A stretch of 64,000 nucleotides of DNA, from positions 30,057,795 through 30,121,794 of the forward strand of contig NC_092670.1 in the NCBI RefSeq assembly GCF_964355755.1. Reading direction: 5' to 3'. This stretch comes from Antedon mediterranea (Eukaryota > Echinodermata > Crinoidea > Comatulida > Antedonidae). Below the pieces are notes generated by a model. It did not search any database. It saw nothing but the letters and a program-made list of their open reading frames with translations, and was not told the DNA's origin. How positions within the stretch are numbered: the first letter of the stretch is position 1; each line of letters opens with the position of its first letter. Both the position numbers and the translations under genes were made by a program. This document shows, in pieces, positions 41,665 through 52,392 of this stretch.

Positions 41665-41969
41665 GTAAGTTACAATTGCAAATTAATAATGGTTCGTTGA
41701 TGGTTTGTAAGTAGTATTATAATTATACAAAAATAATATTAATTTATAACTATTCAATACCATTTTTTTTCTTTTAATAGTTCATACTCTGCAGTTGTAT
41801 TTTTGCAAAGACCCATATTTACATAGTAATTTGTATTATTATTATGTTTTAGCAGTAAATTATGAAGAAATTAAGTTTAAGAATATTATTTACAATTTTA
41901 TGAAACATTAAAATGTATATCATATTTTTTGTCTAATTATAATATATATCATTTGTGTTTGTAAAATAG

Positions 41970-42041
41970 AGAACTTCAATACAACAACATCTCAGTGTTG
42001 AAGAATAGTATGTTTAAGGGTTCACCATACGTACGTAGATT
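41970..42041 (+). CDS. LRR receptor exon 5 (one LRR)
   Basis: 72 nt between aaaatag and gtaagt, phase 2. It encodes ELQYNNISVLKNSMFKGSPY-VRR. The next exon in series is at 59696, after about 17.7 kb of transposons. Confidence 0.8.
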
Positions 42042-42479
42042 GTAAGTATAATGGTATAACAGTTTGTCTTATTTCCCAAGTCATCTGCACGCTGCTCATG
42101 ACTGAAAATAGTTAGATAAAGAAAAACTAAATCAAAAAAACAGCGTAAAATAAACCGCTTCAATTTAAACGATAAACTTTTATAAACAATGATCATTTTA
42201 AGTTTGTTTAACCATGTTTCCTGTTATTGAACCATCTCATGCCTTATATTATACTAGATGGTTCGCGAATACATAGTAATTTCAGCGTTAAAAAACTGGC
42301 GACTTCAAATGTATACTTGCAGGACAATTATAATACAGGTCGTTTACAGGAACGAATAAATAGACACGGTGATTTATGTACTCAACTAAAATTAGCACCC
42401 CGGGAATTACTTCCGAAAGAGAAACTTGTCGCAAAATAAGACCAATTGTTTTGAAACCAACTGAATTTGTGTTCTGTAT
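42042..42479. other. Intron 5, first segment
   Basis: No gene was recognised. The distal part probably belongs to the repeat that continues at 42480. Confidence 0.4.
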
Positions 42480-42852
42480 GTAACATTAGGGTTGAGGGAT
42501 GGGGAAGAGGATGGGTGCAAAGACGAACAATTCTTAAATATTATATTCTTTATCCATGTAGTAACGAAATATTAATTGTTTTCATGTTTTACAAATAATA
42601 ATACCACTAAACACAGTCAAACATTGCGATTTAATACTTTGTTGAGACTGTCACCGTCATAGTCGATTGAAATAGTTACATTATTAATTAATACAAACGA
42701 TAACTAATTATCTAACTCAATTTAATTAGTAAACAGGGTTACATCAAGTGGTTAAAATCAGTACCGAAAATACGAACCAACTTTATATACCATCGAGTAA
42801 AAATTCTAGAAATAACGCGCGATTCACCGAATTTTGCCCTTACGTAAATTTA
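42480..42852 (-). mobile_element. Unclassified repeat, copy 2 (inverted)
   Basis: Reverse complement of 38770-38945 plus 39450-39660. It forms a distant inverted pair around exons 2-5 of the LRR gene. The LINE tail begins at its edge. Confidence 0.65.
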
Positions 42853-42990
42853 TATACAAGATACAATACAAGATACAAGATACAAGATAACTTTATTGTC
42901 AAAATTGTTTACAATTTCGAGATATGTTTTGTACCTGAGTAGAATAAATAATACGATGTGATAACAATATAAAAAACAAATGATACAAGT
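42853..42990 (-). repeat. LINE 3' UTR with (TATCTTG)n tail
   Basis: On the minus strand the sequence reads acaataaagttatcttgtatcttg repeated. This is a tail style of Rex1-type LINEs following the ORF stop at 42993. Confidence 0.8.
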
Positions 42991-42992
42991 GA

Positions 42993-44153
42993 CTATCTTG
43001 AAAAGTTTTTGTTAAATAAATTGCATGCTATGTACATTGGTGAAAATCTGAAACGGTTTGTGGATATTTTTTCCTGTGTCAGTCTAACCCTTCCTGATCT
43101 ACTTATAATGATGTCTGAATGTAATGGGTGTGATTGGTCTTGCATAATTGTGTCAAATTTCTTAAGTATGAATATATTAAACATTTCATCTAAAGATTTC
43201 ACTTCTACACCGATAACTCTGCTGGCCTTGTTTACTAATCTCTGAATTTGACTTTTACTGTTTACATTGATATGAGAAAACCAAACAATAATACAATAAG
43301 AAATGATTGATTGAACAACAGAGGAATAAAATATATGAATGAGATGAGAACTAACATTAAACCGTTTCATTTTATATATAAAATACATTCTCTTATTAGC
43401 CTTGGTACGGAGTTTTTTAGTGTTGCTCTCCCAATTTAGTTTATTATCAATTATTAATCCCAAGTACTTATGACTTTCTACTATTTCAACAATTTCATTA
43501 TCGATTTCAATATTTACATGATTAGTTTTATTTTTCCTTCTAAAATCGACAATAACCTCTTTAGTTTTTTTGGCATTAAGTTCAAGAAAATTTTGTTTAC
43601 ACCAGACTACAAAATGTTCAAAATATTCATTAAACAGGGATGTATCATTATTTGAAATTAAACCAACTAGGCAAGTATCATCTGCAAACTTAACATTGAA
43701 TGATTTACTTGGGTCAATATCACTATAAAAATCAGAATATAATGAAAAAAGTAAGGGTGAGAGAACGCATCCCTGTGGTGCACCTGTATTACAAGTTAAC
43801 TGCTTAGATACGCTACCCCTAAATTTAACAATCTGTGTTCTTTCATTTAAGAAATCAGAAATCCAGAGATTTAATCGTGGATTTATTCCTAACTTTAATA
43901 GTTTATCTGTAAGTAAATGAGGCTGAATTGTATTGAACGCTGCAGAAAAATCTAAAAATAATATTCTAGCATAGTTATTTGGATATTCAAGATGACCATA
44001 CACCTTTTGCGTGAGCGTCATAACTGCGTCGACTACGCCCCTTTTTTCTCTATAAGCAAATTGGTTGCTATCAATGATACCCTTTGTCTCATTATTTAAT
44101 ATATTTTTTATAATTTTCTCAAAGCATTTCATGGGGATGGCTGTTAATGCCAC
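42993..44153 (-). CDS. Rex1-type LINE reverse transcriptase
   Basis: A 386-codon open frame on the minus strand: ALTAIPMKCFEKIIKNIL, then ILFLDFSAAFNTIQPHLL, TGAPQGCVLSPLLFSLY, KFADDTCLVGLI (FADD catalytic), LELNAKKTKEVIVDFRR and HKYLGLIIDNKLNW. The motifs and the C-terminal IQRLVNKASRVIG region place it in the Rex1/CR1 group. It is the 3' part of one original ORF with 44245-45234. The N-terminal RT segment lies across a break at 44153-44245. RT motifs are intact, so decay is recent. Confidence 0.9.
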   Translation of the reverse strand: MALTAIPMKCFEKIIKNILNNETKGIIDSNQFAYREKRGVVDAVMTLTQKVYGHLEYPNNYARILFLDFSAAFNTIQPHLLTDKLLKLGINPRLNLWISDFLNERTQIVKFRGSVSKQLTCNTGAPQGCVLSPLLFSLYSDFYSDIDPSKSFNVKFADDTCLVGLISNNDTSLFNEYFEHFVVWCKQNFLELNAKKTKEVIVDFRRKNKTNHVNIEIDNEIVEIVESHKYLGLIIDNKLNWESNTKKLRTKANKRMYFIYKMKRFNVSSHLIHIFYSSVVQSIISYCIIVWFSHINVNSKSQIQRLVNKASRVIGVEVKSLDEMFNIFILKKFDTIMQDQSHPLHSDIIISRSGRVRLTQEKISTNRFRFSPMYIACNLFNKNFSR

Positions 44154-44756
44154 TGGCCTATAGTCATTTCAAACAGTACATTTATCATTTTTTGGAATTG
44201 GTGTAATAATAGCAGACTTCCAAAGTTTTGGTACATGACATACATCAACCAACCACTGAAATAGGTAATGAAAAATATACTTTAATTGAAAATAACAGGT
44301 ATTTAGAACTTTCCCTGAGATTTGATCTGGCCCTGTGGCTTTCTTTGACTTGACTTTTTTTTAGGGTTTGTTCCACAACAGTTATATTAATTAGGATATT
44401 GTTATTTCCTTCTTCTCTGATTGAGCCAATAATATTTTCATTTTGTTTTTCCCGTAAATCCGAAAAGTCACTTTTTTCAAACCTGACATAAAAAGTATTT
44501 AGGTTATCCGCTGTGATGTCAGTATCCTTACTCTTATTTACTGCAACTTTGTAATTACCCGTAACTTTATTCATACTTGTCCAAACGTTCTTGATATCAT
44601 CTGACTTAAATGTGTCCTCAATGTGTTTGGCATAGTTCTGCTTATCTCTTTTAATTACTCGTCTCACTTCTCTTTGTCTAATTTTACTGGCTTCGAAATC
44701 TCCTTGTTTAAACATTTCATATTTTTCTTTCATTAGTAATCTTAATTCCTTTGAAA
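44154..44756 (-). pseudogene. Rex1-type LINE, region between endonuclease and RT
   Basis: 44733-44245 is open (EKYEMFKQGDFEASKIRQRE, VWTSMNKVTGNY, TADNLNTFYVRFE). It ends with a frameshift near 44360, after which the first RT motif (GPDQISGKVL on the other frame) is found. A stop at 44756-44758 separates it from the endonuclease. Confidence 0.8.
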
Positions 44757-44757
44757 C

Positions 44758-45234
44758 TCATGGTTTATTATTTGCATAGATTTTTACGAATTTGATTGGT
44801 ACAATGGAGTCCTCACAAAACTTAATATATGCTGAGCATCTTTCTACCGTGTCGTCAAGTGAATCGCTCTTAAACGTATCCCAATCTGTTCTATCAAAAC
44901 AATCCTTTAGATCATTTATAGCAACTTCTGACCATATCTTGACCGGTTTTTTAATGATGTTAAATTTTCTTAATTTCTGCTTATACTTTGGCAATAATTG
45001 AATAAGATTGTGATCCGATTTCCCAATTCCATTTTTTGCTTTTGCCAGGTACGCATTCGGTATATTTCCATAACATTCATCCAATATGCTGTCTTTCCTC
45101 GTCGGTACCTTCACGTATTGATGCCAATGAGGTAGTGCTCTTTTAAGCATGCAATGATTGAAGTCGCCTAACACCAGCTTTAACGCATCTGGTGACTCGC
45201 TCACCACTTGTTTATGAATTCGACATTCAAACAT
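44758..45234 (-). pseudogene. Rex1-type LINE, apurinic-like endonuclease C-terminal part
   Basis: The reading LKLVLGDFNHCML, then ILDECYGNI, then GKSDHNLIQLLP shows the GDFN and SDHN motifs of the EEP endonuclease family. The N-terminal half is missing, which fits a 5'-truncated LINE. Confidence 0.85.
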
Positions 45235-45240
45235 ACAACT

Positions 45241-45721
45241 TTGGTAACGCAGCTTTAAACTTCCCTTATCAAGATAATATCTTTTCTGGGTATTGCTTGT
45301 TTCAATAGGCCAAGCTTAAATTTATTTCGTGGCACATTTTCTTCTCTCTTTAATTATTACAACATCGTCAACACAAAATGTCTTTGAGTAATAATAAACG
45401 TATTTAGGCATTCATTTCTCTAAATATTGTACACTGGGCCATCTCTTTCGACAGTACAGATTAGTAAGAATTCTCCGAATGGTGGTAGAAGAAACCTTGA
45501 CTTCATAGTCAAAATGTAGTTTGGGGAATTTGTGGTTTAGAAGCAGCAGGAATTTTATTCAAATTTGTAACGGTAGACGGTCGAGTTCACAATGTTCTCC
45601 ACAACTTTTAAGTAATGGTGCTAATGCATCTCTTAAAGTTCGTGTATGGCATTCCGACGAACCTCACATATGTTTAAATTTTCGGATAGAAAGATCAATA
45701 AGTGCGACTTGTTTTTAGTCG
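45241..45721. other. Non-coding stretch (intron 5)
   Basis: A region with weak coding look on the minus strand (45420-45670) could not be assigned to a family. Confidence 0.35.
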
Positions 45722-45838
45722 CGTGACGCGTGCAACGCGGCTCTACAGCTCACTCTGTCGGTCGGTTGGTCGGTCGGTAAACACTAATTAAAATTTGAGC
45801 ACGCGACTGCAGCCATGTATATGGCCTTGTTAGAATTA
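45722..45838 (-). mobile_element. Short relative of the gaccgacag MITE
   Basis: The minus strand reads aacaaggccatatacatggctgcagtcgcgtgc, then a gaccgaccaaccgaccgacag tract, then gcgtcacgcgacta. This is similar in layout to 29468-30042 but only about 115 bp, with diverged termini. Confidence 0.5.
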
Positions 45839-46127
45839 TGATAAGATGAATATTTGGAATAGGCATTGATGAATGAATCATGAAATGGACTACCTTCAAC
45901 TCTAAACATACTCGATTTATCTACACATGGATGTAGATTATACAAACGTGTGTTTGTGAGTGCAGATATTTTTCTTTAATACAATTGCTCTTTTGCATCT
46001 AATATATACTGCATTACATTGTGCTCGTAAACAACGATACGAGCCTTAATGATATACATTAGGTGTGCAAACGTCTTCAATGAAAAGGTAAATTATCATG
46101 ATCGTAACTAACCATCTTACAGTCTAA

Positions 46128-46312
46128 AGCGTGGTTCACACTAAGACGTATTGACCTAAAGTGCTGCATTGCGTAATCACAAGTGGGAACCGACGACGCA
46201 ACAGTGCTGCAAACATCGCAAGTTTGATTTCACGCAGGCGGGGGCAAATACAATTGTCGGAATGGCGTTCTCTTACGTTGCGTTACGTTGCGTCGCTAAT
46301 GGGAACCAAGCT
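46128..46312. mobile_element. PIF/Harbinger-type MITE (internal-deletion derivative)
   Basis: The left end agcgtggttcacac and the right end (rc agcttggttccca) are related to the termini of the large element at 46463-53510. Internal sequence (acgcaggcggggg) matches that element's right subterminal region (53420). TAA/TTA lie at the borders. Confidence 0.75.
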
Positions 46313-46793
46313 TTATCGAGGTACGTATCTGCCGACTTCACGAATTGCATAGCTGTTACACACGGTACTCCAATATGGCACCCTGACCTTGATTCAAAGC
46401 TAGTACACATCTACAGTGTTCATATTGAATATTAAATACAAATTTTAAAGAAGTCAGACTTAAGCGTGGTTCCCACTAGCGACGCAACGTAACGCAACGC
46501 AATGACGTATAGACGCAACGTGCCGTATTGCGTAATCACCGAACGAACGACGTAACGTTGTGCAGTTGACGCAACAGTGCTGCAAACATTACGGGAAATC
46601 AAATCAGTTTGATTTTACGCAATAACGTAAGGCAAACGCAAGAGAAACATAGTACAGCGCATGCTCAAACCATGAAATCAAAAAAGTTTTCACCTGCTGT
46701 TTCGCGGTCATCGCGGTGTATCCCAAGCTAGCAGAGAATAGAGATAGTGTAGTACAGGGGAATTTTACACATTATCACTGGGTGGGGAGTAGT

Positions 46794-46998
46794 ATGTGTG
46801 ATAGCAAAATGGTTTCGAAATGCGAGGCGGAGTTTATGATGGATGTGGTAAGACAATTTCCATGTCTGTACGACAAATCGTCGGTTGACTTTAAAAAACG
46901 TGACACAAAAGTGGAGGCATGGAAAAGGGTGAAAGAAATAAATGTGTTGTTGATAATCCCGAGAATTTGTATAAAACTATCAGAGATCGGTTTACAAG
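46794..46998 (+). CDS. Harbinger MADF protein, exon A
   Basis: ATG at 46794; donor gtaggc at 46999. It encodes KMVSKCEAEFMMDVVRQFPC, LYDKSSVDFKKRDTKVEAWK and RVKEI. A frameshift near 46950 precedes the expected NPENLYKTIRDRFTR, which is on the adjacent frame. The pattern is a MADF/Myb-SANT-like DNA-binding domain, which in PIF/Harbinger elements helps the transposase reach the ends. Confidence 0.75.
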
Positions 46999-47039
46999 GT
47001 AGGCTTAGGCCTACGCCTGGCCAATCATCATGCATACAA

Positions 47040-47590
47040 TTCATACAATACAAGGCCTTGGTAGGGATACCCGGTGGTAGGGGGTCCGGGTGGTAGGACC
47101 TACCTCCCAGGCCTCTATAGACCTAGCCTATGCCTATAAGCCTAATTAAAATATATCCCTAGGCCTAAATAATAATATTACTAGGCCTATGCCGGCCTAG
47201 CCTACCCTAGTTAGCCTCTAACTAAAGTAGAAGAAGGCCTGGCCTAAGAATATTTTGTTGTAGTCTAGGCTAGGCTAGGCCTAGTATTTAGTAATCATAA
47301 TTATTAATTAAATAAATTCCAAATAAATATGAATAAAAGTAAAAATAAATGTAGGGCCTACTAGCCTACTAGGCCTAAGCCTAGGCCTGCTAGCTAGGCT
47401 AGCCTATCTAGGCTAATAATATAAGGGCCCTCAAGGCCTGCCTAGACCTCTGAATTATAACAATCCCATAATTTGATTTAATCAACATTTTTATTATTAT
47501 TATAGTTTATATTATTAATAATTATTACCTAGGCTAGGCCTAGTAAATATTAGTAAATATTCGTTACCAAAAATAAATGAATAAGTACTA
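47040..47590. repeat. TAGGCCTA-rich intron
   Basis: Dense overlapping copies of aggccta, cctaggc and taggct. This compositional word is shared with other parts of the window. Non-coding. Confidence 0.7.
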
Positions 47591-47781
47591 CAATATTATA
47601 ATATATTCGACTTCTTGTTTTATTATTAGATATACATAATATTTTGCAAGTAAATATTTAAATAAAAATAATAAATAATAATGTAATTTGATTTCTTCTT
47701 GTTTTATTAGATATATTGCAAGTAAAGATTTAAATTTAAAATAATAAATAAATAGGTATCTAATTTCTATCTATTGCACAG

Positions 47782-47900
47782 GTACTTGAGGAATATTAAT
47801 GTTCCTTCCGGAAGTGGATGCATTCATATTTTGCCTGGATATGAGAACTTGAGGTGGCTGAAGGAATTCATAAAGCACAGAAGAACAATAGCTAATGATG
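47782..47900 (+). CDS. Harbinger MADF protein, exon B
   Basis: Acceptor ttgcacag, donor gtgagc. It continues the MADF domain: YLRNINVPSGSG, LPGYENLRWLKEFIKHRRTI, AND. It ends in phase 1, which is compatible with exon C at 50925. Confidence 0.75.
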
Positions 47901-48046
47901 GTGAGCTTACATTTTGTGTCCACAATATGATACTATATCTTTTTGCCATGAAACAGAACCATCATCTGAATTAACATATTGTCTGAGGTTATCTCTAATA
48001 ATGTTTGCATCAAATGTGTATGTATTATGTGCCCGACATGGTTGTA

Positions 48047-49894
48047 CAGGCCCGTAGCCAGAATGCATCAGAGGGGGGTTTTCTTGACACCAAGTATTTT
48101 GCGAGCGCAGCGAGCAACTGTAGGCTGGGGGCCAGAGGGCCGCCAAGGGCCCCCGGTCGGGGTCCAGGGGGCGAAGCCCCCTGGAAGCTTTGGCTCTCAG
48201 AGCAATTTCGGTTGTTTTAATAAGCTTACAGAGACATTTTTTACCTACTAAAATCTGGGTTATGCAGAGAAATTATATAGTATAGTATGGAAGTTAGTAG
48301 TACTGATCATGAATAACAGCTTTATTGTTGCAAAAAAGTATATTATATTAGGCCCTTAAGTAATTTCTTATCCTATAAACATAAAAAACAAATAGTACCG
48401 TATATTTCGGTGTACAAGTCGCACCTGTGTATAAGACGCACCCATAACGGAGACTGAAATATTAGTATTTTTTATGTAGTCGATGCATAAGACGCACTTA
48501 TTTCTAGGCCGAAATTTAAACATTTTACAATCAAAACAATGGTATTTTAATAATAAAACAACGATATTTGAGACATATTAGAATCAAATGATATAATTTT
48601 GTTTGATTGCCTTTATTACATCGTAATCAGTCTCTACTTCAACTGAACGTTCAATGAAAAGGGAAATCCCCATATTGTTTCAGTTACGATGCACTGTGTG
48701 GGTAGGGCTAGCCTATGTCTATTTAAGTAACTTTAATTTCATATTATTTAAATATATACCTTCTTATTGTGTGTATGACCATTATAAAATCAATCCAAAT
48801 GATGTTCAGTTTTTTGGGCTGATAATGAACCAGGAATATCATGTTGGGTAGGCCTATATGAAAATCATGTGCTCCTTGCCTGGTGGCCATATACACTATA
48901 AGATTAGGGGAAGCTACGTAACACAATAACAACACACTCTTTTAGATATCGCTTGACATACGAACTATTGACTACATGATTATAAAATTATGTGATTGTT
49001 GACATAGAGATGTAATAAAAATAAACCACCGTGATCAAGGGAAATAGTTATTGTGTAAATAAAATGTGACACCACCGTAATTAATAGACTCTTCCATAAA
49101 TGTGTTGCGCGCTGTGATGATGCTGCATGCTGCTAGAATACACACCCGCGAGTTCAGAGAGTATTACTAGGCCTGGGTAGAATATCTAATGCGTACTGTA
49201 ATATTAATTAATACAGTCGAGGATGACAATTTACCTTAACTAAAAATTCAATAAACTTGTTACCACACTGTGGTTAGACAGGAGTGAGTAACTAGCTAGG
49301 CCTACATTGCAGAGTAGTAGGCCTACACTATTTTTAATTAATTTAAGTATTAGTAGGTAATTAAATTAATCAGGGTTACATTTAGAGGTCAAATTTGCGT
49401 GTCAAAAGTGCGTCTTATACACCGAAATATACGGTAGGCCTACGTACACGTACCAATTTAACTCAGCACCATTTTTATTCAAGTTTAAACAGTGAAATTC
49501 TTTGGTTTAATGAAAAATATTTCCAGGAAAAAAATAAAAATCCCCAAAAAGATTGAACTGAACTGAACGTGATCTTGTGCGTTCCGAAAAGCCCGGCCGA
49601 AGCACGCGATTGGTCATTCCATTTTTCTGTCATATTTATAACCATCATCTCTCAACAATCTCTCGATCTCACGCTCAGCAGTGACTTTGACATCGGACAA
49701 TCTGTATATTCGATCGATTTAAACATAGTCAATAGAAGTAAAATGACCAAAAAATCTGCTATAATTGATAATTAATTGCACGATTTTGGAAGTGGGGCCT
49801 TTGTTTTTCAAGGGGGGTTCGCTGGTAAAAGGGGGGTTCGCCCAAAAGGGGGGGTTCGCCCGAACCCCAAAAAACCCCCCTGGCTACGGGCCTG
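48047..49894. mobile_element. Unassigned DNA element with caggcccgtagccag termini
   Basis: The left end caggcccgtagccag is matched by ctggctacgggcctg at the right. The 5-bp ttgta is repeated at both borders (48042-48046 and 49895-49899). G-rich repeats of ggggggttcgc lie inside the right end. No ORF. It truncated the Harbinger transposase C terminus. Confidence 0.75.
48398..49434. mobile_element. Mariner/Tc1-type non-autonomous element
   Basis: TA borders and inverted ends ccgtatatttcggtgtaca / tgtataccgaaatatacgg-type (left has aagtcgcac where the right rc has aagacgcac). A second internal ataagacgcac motif is found on each side (48428 and 48487). No transposase ORF. Confidence 0.8.
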
Positions 49895-49899
49895 TTGTA

Positions 49900-50808
49900 T
49901 GGCTTCCATTCCATTGTCACCTTCGACAATTCTCCGCCACTCTCCTTCTGTGAAGTTGTTTTCTTTATCGGCATCAACAAATCCCGAAGGTGTATAGCTT
50001 GCATTGTCTTCTTTTATTAAGTAGCTGTGCAAGCACAATGTAGCTTTCACAATGTCATCTACCGTTGTGACATTCGCCCTTATTGGCCGTCTGAAGATTC
50101 GCCATCTAGCTGACAGAATGCTAAAAGCATTCTATATTGTTCGCCGTGCTCTCGATAGCCTGTAGTTGAAATTTTTTCAGTAGGGCTTCATTAAATAAGG
50201 TTTTAAAGGAAAAATGTCATCTCCCAAAAGAAAATAGGGCATTACGTTCTCACCTACTTGTTCGGGTACAGGTAATGAAAATGTGCCATCTTGTAGTTCT
50301 GCACTCAACCTAGATCGGTTAAAAATGCTAGCATCATTCATGCCTCCATAGCTTCCAATGTTGACATACGTAAAGGCATATATTGCATCACACATTGCCA
50401 GCAGGACAGTTGAATGATATTGTTTATAGTTGTAATATAAAGAGCCACCAAATTGTGGGCATTCCATATGGATATGCTTCCCATCTAGGGAACCAATTGT
50501 ATGTGGAAAATTCCAAATATCTTCATATAATTTTGCAATTTCCTTCCAATGATTCACATTTTCAGGTTTTTGAAGATAAATGGGTTGTAAAACAGTCCAA
50601 ATAGCCTGGCACGTTTCTCTCACAATCTTACATATGGTTGATCGTCCAATCATGAAGTTGAATGATTGCGAACTATGTTGGTCACCGGTTGCCAAGTACC
50701 TTAGTGTTATAACAGTCTTTCTTCTGCACTTATCGGTTGACGTAGTCTTGTTTGTTTCTCAAGATGATTTTTTAAAAGACTTGCAAGATGATCAAATCTC
50801 TCTGAATT
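49900..50808 (-). pseudogene. PIF/Harbinger DDE transposase
   Basis: The minus strand reads ERFDHLASLLKNHLEKQTR, EERLL, a one-base frameshift near 50725, then TLRYLATGDQHSSQSFNFMI. It continues WNFPHTIGSLDGKHIHMECP (first catalytic Asp) and VNIGSYGGMNDASIFNRSRL (second Asp). The frame continues to 49900 with two in-frame stops: TGA at 50177-50179 after LMKPY, and TAG at 50132-50134 exactly where RRTIENAF should carry the catalytic Glu. The C-terminal part (RWRIFRRPIRANVTTVDDIV, ATLCLHSYLI) is otherwise intact and is cut by the element ending at 49894. It lies antisense within the intron between exons B and C of the MADF gene. Confidence 0.9.
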
Positions 50809-50924
50809 AAAAACAAATTATTATTAATATTATTTATTATTATTATGATTATTAAATATTACTATTGGTATTATTAATGTAAAATTTGATATACATTTAT
50901 ATTGGATTGATATTTTAATTTCAG

Positions 50925-51007
50925 ACATTCAAGATGATATTGTCACAGATTGCTTAATTGCACCTGAAGGAAGTGAAGCATTTCAAGATAATGAAAGTTT
51001 GCTATGT
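50925..51007 (+). CDS. Harbinger MADF protein, exon C
   Basis: Acceptor aatttcag, donor gtaagt. It joins exon B in phase 1 and encodes DIQDDIVTDCLIAPEGSEAF-QDNESLLC, an acidic linker. Confidence 0.65.
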
Positions 51008-51123
51008 GTAAGTCATTATTAGTCTGATAACATGGTTTTCGCTCATACTAGATGAGATGACGCTAATTTTGGTGTTATCTTTTTTTTTTTTTTAAGATGT
51101 TAATTGCTTTCTTTCTATTTTAG

Positions 51124-51165
51124 GAAATCACATCTCCTGAAATTGAAGATAGGCCTATATTGTTG
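51124..51165 (+). CDS. Harbinger MADF protein, exon D
   Basis: 42 nt between attttag and gtaagt, phase 0. It encodes EITSPEIEDRPILL. Confidence 0.6.
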
Positions 51166-51369
51166 GTAAGTGGAACCAGCAGACATAAACAATAATATTA
51201 TTGTATAATTAATGTAACAATAAAATTAATGATTTAACTAAAATTGCTTAATATTTAAAATTATTTTATTTGCCCACTGTGATTTGGAGAAAAATGTTTG
51301 CATATGACCATATGAAAAATGTACTGTAAAGATAATTATGTGTATCATGCTTATTTTGCAGTATTACAG

Positions 51370-51411
51370 ACTGAGGATAGTGGACAAAATAACAAAGATG
51401 ACATGCTACAT
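51370..51411 (+). CDS. Harbinger MADF protein, exon E
   Basis: 42 nt, phase 0, encoding TEDSGQNNKDDMLH with donor gtaagt. The acceptor attacag at 51369 is chosen because the nearer-upstream ttgcag would break the frame. A further exon-like 28-nt segment at 51549-51576 does not fit the phase and is left out. Confidence 0.5.
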
Positions 51412-51951
51412 GTAAGTATTTTAACTATCAAAAACATTTTTAGATGATTTTGTAAGTATTTTTTTGTACATTATGTGTGAATAAAAAGAAAAGTAGTAAT
51501 TAATTTAAGGGCCCTAAATTAAGCATTTTTTTTTTACATAATTTGAAGACGCAATATGGATCTAAAAGCCCAAGAAGTAAGTATTCTAAATTAAGTATAC
51601 ATAAAATACATAAAACAAGACATGTTTGCTTTAATAATTCCACATACCAATTTCATCATCAAGAAGAAAGCATCATTAATAGATTAGCACACCGAATGTA
51701 CCACCTGTAATTGTGATACAATTTTAATAAATACTTTTTTTAAACCCATGTTTCATAGTCCTCCAAGAAGCATAAATTGGTAATATTTTTACTTTTTTTA
51801 CACTATCACAAATGTGCTGTAAATGTATTTCAATTTCATTTTTCAATAATTTTAGAAGAAAAATGTGATTTTGATTATATTGTAAAAATTCGTCAACATT
51901 ATTCATAATAATTTTTGATATGTAACAGTAGTAAGTGAAAATTTATTTCAG

Positions 51952-52116
51952 GACAATGATGATGATGAGCTGTGGCGAGCAGCCATTGCCCAAATTACAA
52001 CGACAACATCCGATGTCAAAGATGAAAGTTCCATTTTTGGAGAGCTGGTAGTAGCCGACAAACTGCGGCAGCTCCCCAAAAAGCAAAGATCCATCGCTCA
52101 AATGAAGATTTTCCAG
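51952..52116 (+). CDS. Harbinger MADF protein, exon G with BESS-like motif
   Basis: Acceptor atttcag, donor gtaaca, phase 0. It encodes DNDDDELWRAAIAQITTTTS, then FGELVVADKLRQLPKKQRSI and AQMKIFQ. The FG-x-x-VA-x-x-LR-x-LP-x-x-x-R pattern is the C-terminal BESS-like interaction motif of MADF proteins. Confidence 0.75.
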
Positions 52117-52368
52117 GTAACATAACACAATATTTCTCTTCTGTATAGCAATCAATATAAGCTGATGTGCTTACTATCATATATTGTTTTTTATGTTTTT
52201 TATTTACAAATAATTTGTTTAAAATATTTTTTTCAATGCTATGAACATGAAATTAATACAGAATAGGAATTATAGACATGCAGTAGGGTACCCTAACTGT
52301 TTTCATACTAAGATGGTTGTAAAAGGTTTTATTTTAAACAACATGTTAACTTGAATCTTCTTTAACAG

Positions 52369-52392
52369 ATATTTATAGAAGATGAGGAATGA
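52369..52392 (+). CDS. Harbinger MADF protein, last exon
   Basis: Acceptor tttaacag. It encodes IFIEDEE and TGA at 52390. An AATAAA lies about 95 bases downstream. Confidence 0.65.
   Translation: MFIEDEE

Noticed and set aside
48005-48251. Gly/Pro/Arg-rich ORFs
   Set aside because: They cross the G-rich terminus of the element starting at 48047 and have no domain.
51549-51576. 28-nt exon-like segment with donor gtaagt
   Set aside because: It ends in phase 1, and joining it to the next exon gives an immediate stop. Exons E and G join in frame without it.
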